Position numbers and translations under genes: made by a program | Part shown: piece by piece, positions 6,458 to 9,752 of the stretch | Numbering within the stretch: position 1 is the stretch's first letter | Layout of the letters: each line of letters begins with the position of its first letter | The notes under the pieces: model-generated | Databases searched by the model: none | Seen by the model: the letters and a program-made list of their open reading frames with translations, nothing else | Told to the model about the DNA's origin: nothing | From: Dinoroseobacter sp042096155 | GTDB lineage: Bacteria > Pseudomonadota > Alphaproteobacteria > Rhodobacterales > Rhodobacteraceae | Length of the DNA: 9,752 nucleotides | Assembly: GCA_042096155.1 (NCBI GenBank) | Contig: JBELMC010000100.1 | Span: forward strand, 1 to 9,752 | Direction of reading: 5' to 3'

Positions 6458-7327
6458 ATGCCCACCCTCAAGAAATATCGTCAGCTGCAAGAGCGGGTCG
6501 CCCATATGTTCAGAGCTCCGGAAAGTAGTAGCAATTTCACCCTCGGGATGAAAACACTGAAGCTAATTTATCACGCCACTGTTCGCGAGGTGCGCAAGAA
6601 CCACGACAACGCGATCGTTGGTTTGCTGATGAACATATTGCAAACCGTGATCTTTGTGGCCGCATTCTTCGTGATGTTCAGTATTCTAGGGATCCGCGGC
6701 GCCGCAATCCGGGGTGATTTTTTGCTGTACATTATGACCGGCATCTTCCTGTTTATGACACATACCAAAGCGATGGCAGCGGTCGTTGGTTCGGAAGGAC
6801 CGACCTCGCCGATGATGAAACACCGCACGATGAACACTATGATTGCGGTCTGCGCCGCAGCGCTTTCTTCACTCTATACGCAAATGTTGTCGATGGTCGT
6901 CGTGCTGGGAGTCTACCATCTCGCTTTTCAGTCGATTACGATCTATGATCCCGTGGGCGCTATGGAAATGGTCTTGCTCGCATGGCTCGCAGGTGTCGCC
7001 ATCGGAATGGTTTTCTTGGCGATAAAGCCCTGGTCGCCGAATGTCACCAAACTCGCGACAACGGTTTTTTCCCGGGCAAATATGATTTTATCAGGCAAAA
7101 TGTTCGTCGCAAATCAGCTACCGAGCTCGATGTTAGCCGTCTTTAGCTGGAATCCGCTGTTTCACACGATTGACCAAGCCCGCGGCCACACATTTATCAA
7201 TTATTATCCGCTCAACAGCTCAGCGACTTATCCGCTCTATGTGGCTATCGCGTTTATGATGCTCGGACTGATGGGCGAGTTTTATACTCGCAAGCGCGCA
7301 TCGGTCAGCTGGTCCGCAAAGCTCTGA
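6458..7327 (+). CDS. kpsM: Capsular polysaccharide ABC exporter, permease subunit KpsM
   Basis: KpsM is the ABC-2 membrane subunit that, with the ATPase KpsT, moves lipid-linked capsule chains across the inner membrane; KpsE and KpsD homologues continue the path outward. The 289-residue product has an amphipathic stretch (LKLIYHATVREVRKNHD, 34-50) followed by hydrophobic segments near 55-77, 88-108, 127-155, 168-189 and 256-274. RGDFLLYIMTGIFLFM (85-100), SEGPTSPMMKH (112-122) and WNPLFHTIDQARG (231-243) are strongly characteristic of roseobacter KpsM. Two starts are possible: ATG 6458, suited to the promoter and with a weak AGG 9 nt upstream, or ATG 6506 (MFRAPE), closer to the usual N-terminus of homologues and giving 273 residues. 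It is transcribed opposite to the other capsule genes and ends at a terminator. No kpsT or kpsE is in view. Confidence 0.93.
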   Translation: MPTLKKYRQLQERVAHMFRAPESSSNFTLGMKTLKLIYHATVREVRKNHDNAIVGLLMNILQTVIFVAAFFVMFSILGIRGAAIRGDFLLYIMTGIFLFMTHTKAMAAVVGSEGPTSPMMKHRTMNTMIAVCAAALSSLYTQMLSMVVVLGVYHLAFQSITIYDPVGAMEMVLLAWLAGVAIGMVFLAIKPWSPNVTKLATTVFSRANMILSGKMFVANQLPSSMLAVFSWNPLFHTIDQARGHTFINYYPLNSSATYPLYVAIAFMMLGLMGEFYTRKRASVSWSAKL

Positions 7328-7369
7328 TCTGCGCATAAGTATCACGTACATACGGTGCCGATTTCCGAC

Positions 7370-7388
7370 AAGCGCGACACGCGTTTTT
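7370..7388 (+). terminator. Intrinsic terminator after kpsM
   Basis: A hairpin with stem AAGCGCG / CGCGTTT (7370-7376 with 7380-7386; one G-T pair) and loop ACA runs into TTTTT (7384-7388), 43 nt after the kpsM stop. A weaker stem (CCAG/CTGG) before TTTTT at 7432-7436 may back it up. Apart from these I see nothing in the 132 bp between kpsM and the IS remnants. Confidence 0.6.
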
Positions 7389-7538
7389 AAATTAGCCCGT
7401 TCGAGGTTTGGCCCAGACAAAACTGGCAGGCTTTTTCAAAGATGTCGTGCACCTTTTTTGAGACCTCTTGCGTAGAAACGGAATTCCCTGAACTGTCTGT
7501 AGCTTGAAGGGTTTCAACAGGATCTCAAAGACGGAGTC

Positions 7539-7637
7539 GTGGACCCGTTTTGCGCGATGCTGCGGATCGGCTCGGGGCTGACAATGTGCCGACCAAGATC
7601 GCTGCGCGGATGGATTGGCGGGGGTTTTTTGCCCATT
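7539..7637 (+). pseudogene. IS5-family transposase relic, 5' fragment
   Basis: From a GTG at 7539 one frame gives VVDPFCAMLR. A second frame from 7568 gives RLGADNVPTKIAARMDWRGFF, which matches the IS5-family N-terminal pattern RLGSDNxRLKVSALMDW (also visible in the minus-strand relic at the right edge). The frame then returns to the first one, giving PI (7632-7637), where IS3 interrupts it. At least two frameshifts are needed, one probably in the G/T homopolymers at 7620-7630. The fragment is non-functional and covers only the start of the N-terminal DUF772-type domain. It continues at 8895. Confidence 0.6.
7634..7637. repeat. Target-site duplication CATT (left copy)
   Basis: CATT immediately precedes the IS3 left end and is repeated at 8891-8894 after the right end. 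Four bases is the usual duplication length of the IS407 subgroup of IS3. Confidence 0.8.
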
Positions 7638-7660
7638 TGACCTGCCCCCCGAGGCTCCCT
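7638..7660 (+). repeat. IS3 terminal inverted repeat, orfB side
   Basis: It begins TGACCTGCCCCCCGAGG. The first 12 bases equal the inward reading of the other end; further matches need one gap. Confidence 0.85.
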
Positions 7661-7663
7661 CAT

Positions 7664-8571
7664 TTATAACGAGAGTTTGCGGGTCTGGTTTTCATATTCT
7701 TCGTGGTCGGTTTGGGCAAGCGCGTCGGGCGCGGAGCCCTCAAATTGCTCGAGCGTCCGACGCGCTTCTGCGGGTGTCTGGTTGCCGAGCGATGAGTGCG
7801 GCCTGACGTTGTTGTAGTCATATCGCCAGAGCGCCAATTTTCGTCGGGCGTCTTCTAGGCTGTCGAACATCTCCTCGTTCAGCAACTCGTCCCGGAGGCT
7901 GCCATTGAATGACTCGATGAAGGCGTTCTGTTGCGGCTTGCCCGGATCGATGTAGTGCCACTCGTTGTCGTTGTCGTTGACCCATTTCAGAATGGCCCGA
8001 CTGGTGAACTCTGTCCCATTGTCGCTGACAATGCTGGCGGGCTTGCCATAGATGCGAACCAGCGCATCTAGTTCCCGCGCCACTCGGGCACCAGATATGC
8101 TGGTGTCAGCTATCAGGCACAGGTTCTCACGACAGCAATCATCATTGACCGCCAGTATGCGGAACCTGCGTAACGTCCGAACGTGACGGACAGGAAATCC
8201 AGAAACCAACGTTCGCCTGGCCGCAGCGCTTGAGGCATCGGCGTCCGCGATCCACGCGCCCGTTTTCGACCCCGTCTTCGCCGGACGCCCAGCTTTTCCT
8301 CGGTGTATTGCCGATAGAGTTTCTTGTGGTTCATGATCATCCCTTTACGCTCCAGCATCACCCCGATCCTGCGATAGCCAAACCGGCGCCGTTTGGCAGC
8401 GACGGCCTTCATCTCTGCTCTGATCTCTGGGGTGTCAGGCGGGCGTTCGCGTCTGACAGTTTTGGGGTCGACACCAACGAGCCTGCACGCCCGACGCTGC
8501 GAGATATCATGTTCCCGCATCGCCCTGAGCGCTGCATCACGCCGTTCGCTTGGCGTCGTCAGCTCTTTCCC
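7664..8571 (-). pseudogene. IS3-family transposase OrfB (DDE integrase), frameshifted
   Basis: OrfB is the catalytic part of the transposase. The upstream piece (from the slippery site, through an ATG at 8520, to TGA at 8113) has the HTH_21-like SQRRACRLVGVDPKTVRRE and RRRFGYRRIGVMLERKGM, then RWFLDFLSVTFG with the first catalytic Asp. The frame is lost at about 8168-8178, and homology resumes one frame over as RRFRILAVNDDCCREN. The second piece holds VSDNGTEF and FIESFNGSLRDE, with exactly 35 residues between the catalytic Asp and Glu, and ends RKLSL plus TAA. One missing base (or two extra) explains the break. It lies inside the DDE core, far from the orfA/orfB shift, so the copy should be inactive unless this is a sequencing error. 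Confidence 0.85.
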
Positions 8572-8822
8572 AGCAAGTCCTTCAACACGACGTTGTCCAG
8601 CATCTGATCCGCGAGCAGACGCTTCAGCTTGGCATTTTCATCTTCCAAGGCCTTTAGCTTGGCCGCGTCGGAAACTTCCATGCCGCCGTACTTGGATTTG
8701 AATTTGTAGAACGTGCCTTGGCTGAGACCGTGCTTGCGGCACACCTCCGCGGTCGGCATCCCTGCTTCCTGTTCTTTGATCATCCCAATGATCTGGGCTT
8801 CCGTAAAACGGCTTTTTCGCAT
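8559..8822 (-). CDS. IS3-family transposase OrfA (helix-turn-helix protein)
   Basis: OrfA (87 residues, intact) is the DNA-binding N-terminal part of the IS3 transposase. It begins MRKSRFTEAQIIGMIKEQ, has a helix-turn-helix at about 20-45 (PTAEVCRKHGLSQGTFYKFK) and a leucine-zipper-like coiled coil at 53-84 (LKALEDENAKLKRLL, then MLDNVVLKDLL) for dimerisation with OrfA or OrfAB. The start codon is ATG at 8822. Near its end, CTG GGA AAG contains a slippery heptamer that would shift ribosomes into orfB. Alone, OrfA usually acts as a regulator of transposition. It is the only undamaged gene of the element. Confidence 0.93.
   Translation of the reverse strand: MRKSRFTEAQIIGMIKEQEAGMPTAEVCRKHGLSQGTFYKFKSKYGGMEVSDAAKLKALEDENAKLKRLLADQMLDNVVLKDLLGKS
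8565..8571 (-). other. Probable programmed -1 frameshift site (GGGAAAG)
   Basis: The minus strand reads G GGA AAG in the orfA frame, a match to X XXY YYZ, four to ten bases before the orfA TGA (8561-8559). Slipping one base back gives GGG AAA GAG CTG, which is the orfB frame without a stop. IS3 elements make their OrfAB transposase this way. I did not check for a stimulatory structure downstream. Confidence 0.6.
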
Positions 8823-8867
8823 GTGTTTGCTCCTTCAAAAGGTTGAGCGAACTCTAAATCAAAGTGC

Positions 8868-8890
8868 GGGAGGCTTCCGGGGGCAGGTCA
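8868..8890 (-). repeat. IS3 terminal inverted repeat, orfA side
   Basis: Read inward on the minus strand it begins TGACCTGCCCCCGGAAG. It lies about 46 bp upstream of the orfA start. Confidence 0.85.
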
Positions 8891-8894
8891 CATT
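8891..8894. repeat. Target-site duplication CATT (right copy)
   Basis: It is identical to 7634-7637 and directly abuts the IS3 right end. Confidence 0.8.
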
Positions 8895-9030
8895 CTCAAG
8901 CGCGGTTTGGGGCGGTTTGGGTGGCGGGACTACGATCCACTGCTCCTTTTGAGGTGCCTGCGGATCGGCCAGTGTCATAGGGTAAGCGATCCGAAACGGG
9001 AGCGGGCTTTGAAGGTCTGGCTGGATTTCT
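8895..9030 (+). pseudogene. IS5-family transposase relic, continuation after the IS3 insertion
   Basis: Joining 7637 to 8895 (removing the IS3 and one CATT copy) restores one frame: PILKRGLGRFG, then WRDYDPLLLRCLRIGQCHRV and SDPKRERALKVWLDF, ending at TGA (9030-9032). This matches the IS5-family N-terminal domain pattern (GYDPxLLxxCLLxGQWHGLSDPxLExALxVRLDF). The match breaks off right after LDF, where sequence of the opposite IS5 element starts. The long antisense frame here (Pro-rich, from about 8977 leftwards) is only its shadow. Confidence 0.65.
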
Positions 9031-9082
9031 GAGACTTTTGAGACGATTTTGGCCTTCCCTTGGAACAGGGTTTTGCAATCAC

Positions 9083-9752
9083 TCAGGTGATCAGGTGTAT
9101 CGCATTTGCTGTCAGCTGGATCGTGTTGGCGGCTTTGAGAAGGGTCTTGGCGATGGCGGTCATGGCCCTTTGGGTGTGCGTTTTCGCGCTGCTAGATATC
9201 GCGCTCTGTCCCGGCCGAACAGGCTTTTACCAGCTCCAAACACGTGTTCGATGTGAAAGCGGCGTTTTGCGAGCAACTTGTTGAACCGCTTTTTCGACCC
9301 GCGCAGAGGGCGCCCTCGGGCCGCTTTGCGCAGGATCCCGTGGCGATGCTTGCCTTGGATCGCTGCGCGATTGGCTGTGCTGGGATAGGCGCCAGCTGCG
9401 ACAATCGCAGTGCGGAACCGAATATCTGTGGTCGCGTCAGGACGATCTCCATGCAGATCGCGCTCTGCGAACCGCATGACATCCAGCCGAACCTTCAGGC
9501 GATCCTTAAGCTTTTGATCCGACCGTCCAAGCATTGGCTCAGCAGCAGACAGCGGACCAGCATCATGGGCCCCAAGTAGCCTCGTCGTCCGAACCGTGAC
9601 CGTAATTTGCACCGATGCAGAACCCGTTCGATCCGCCCCAAATCCATTAGCGCCGAGACCTTGAGCCGCATATTGTCCGACCCAAGCCGCCGTATCCCTT
9701 CATGCAAAAGAAAGTCCAAGACCGCCCCTCCGACCCGTCCCAAAACTATAGA
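9083..9752 (-). pseudogene. Second IS5-family transposase relic (frameshifts and internal deletion)
   Basis: The frame is open at the right window edge. The N-terminal part, including VLDFLLHEGIRRLGSDNMRL and KVSALMDLGRI, then GYLGPMMLVRCLLLSQC, matches the IS5-family DUF772-type domain. A frameshift near 9510-9520 leads to LKVRLDVMRF, DLHGDRPDATT and IRFRTAIVAAGAY. At about 9384 the text jumps to PSTANRAAIQGKHRHGILRKA, so roughly 100 or more residues are missing, including those that should carry both catalytic Asp residues. RFHIEHVFG keeps the final Glu. A further frameshift near 9185-9190 is needed to read AKTHTQRAMTAIAKTLLKAA and the TGA at 9083-9085. The end of this element is probably near 9031, where GAGACTTTTGAGACG is found. 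It cannot encode an active transposase. Confidence 0.8.

Larger units (their letters stand above)
7638..8890 (-). mobile_element. IS3-family insertion sequence (IS407-like), complete but with broken transposase
   Basis: This 1253-bp element has imperfect terminal inverted repeats that both read TGACCTGCCCCC inward (7638-7649 and complement of 8879-8890), with similarity continuing to about 23 bp. It carries orfA and orfB on the minus strand and is flanked by CATT on both sides. Size, 5'-TG ends, two-ORF layout and 4-bp duplication fit the IS407 subgroup. The insertion splits an IS5-family relic. Confidence 0.92.
7460..9030 (+). mobile_element. IS5-family relic, split by an IS3 insertion and truncated
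   Basis: The left end is placed at GAGACCTCTTGCGTAG (7460-7475), which resembles IS5-family termini that begin GAGACC. The transposase relic follows on the plus strand, is interrupted by the IS3 element at 7638-8890, resumes at 8895 and stops at about 9030, where an oppositely oriented IS5-type sequence begins. The right half is missing. The left boundary is a judgement from the terminal sequence alone. Confidence 0.5.

Noticed and set aside
7405..7436. Second hairpin with T-run after kpsM
   Set aside because: The stem is only four solid base pairs and needs a bulge to extend; noted only as a possible backup to the better terminator at 7370-7388.
7390..8990. Pro-rich minus-strand frame (MTLADPQAPQKEQW...) that stays open across the rejoined IS3 site, considered as an interrupted KpsE-like gene
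   Set aside because: The opposite strand of the same bases encodes the recognisable IS5 transposase relic, and the product has no KpsE-like membrane or coiled-coil part.
8896..9078. 60-codon minus-strand frame between the IS3 and the second IS5 relic
   Set aside because: It is antisense to the plus-strand IS5 relic and the terminal non-coding part of the other element; no motif.
9038..9284. Plus-strand hydrophobic frames (72 and 74 codons) suggesting small membrane proteins
   Set aside because: They are the complement of the IS5 transposase C-terminus (KTLLKAAN region), which reads correctly on the minus strand.
1..9752. CRISPR arrays, tRNA or rRNA genes, phage or toxin-antitoxin modules
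   Set aside because: I saw no regularly spaced repeats, no tRNA-like cloverleaf and no matching protein motifs on either strand.

Overview
The window looks like a chromosomal surface-polysaccharide (capsule) locus of an alphaproteobacterium, most likely a Rhodobacterales/roseobacter-type marine bacterium. This rests on the close resemblance of KpsM, the KdsB-like protein, CysQ and the transposases to roseobacter proteins as I remember them, not on a search. The IS-rich right flank would suit an IS-rich genus of that group, but I cannot name one.

Positions 1-6369 carry seven genes on the minus strand. In transcription order they are cysQ (6369-5575), a divergent kdsB-like cytidylyltransferase (5575-4775), a GT2 glycosyltransferase (4774-3539), a 172-bp AT-rich spacer, galU (3366-2470), a GT4 glycosyltransferase (2486-1248), a Glyco_tranf_2_4 glycosyltransferase (1196-177) and the 5' end of a GT14-like glycosyltransferase that leaves the window (180-<1). 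Most junctions overlap or abut (TGATG, TAGATG, a 17-bp overlap, ATGA), which points to operons. The spacer before galU holds a possible promoter and an inverted repeat ending just before the galU start.

Divergent from cysQ, with a strong extended -10 promoter, is kpsM (6458-7327), the membrane subunit of a capsule ABC exporter. It is followed by a good intrinsic terminator. No kpsT or kpsE is visible. Together the genes could make nucleotide sugars (GalU: UDP-glucose; KdsB-like: CMP-Kdo or a related CMP-ulosonate), assemble a glycan with at least four glycosyltransferases, and export it across the inner membrane (KpsM). CysQ may clear PAP, which would fit a sulfated glycan; that is inference.

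Positions 7460-9752 are a transposon graveyard. A complete IS3-family (IS407-like) element at 7638-8890 has matching ends and a 4-bp CATT target duplication, but its transposase is broken by a frameshift. It sits inside an older plus-strand IS5-family relic, whose reading resumes exactly after the IS3. That relic is cut off at about 9030 by a second IS5-family relic in the opposite orientation, which has several frameshifts and an internal deletion and runs off the right edge. I see no clearly undescribed system; the best leads are the N-for-D substitution in the KdsB-like enzyme, the galU leader, CysQ in a capsule locus, and the nested IS structure.
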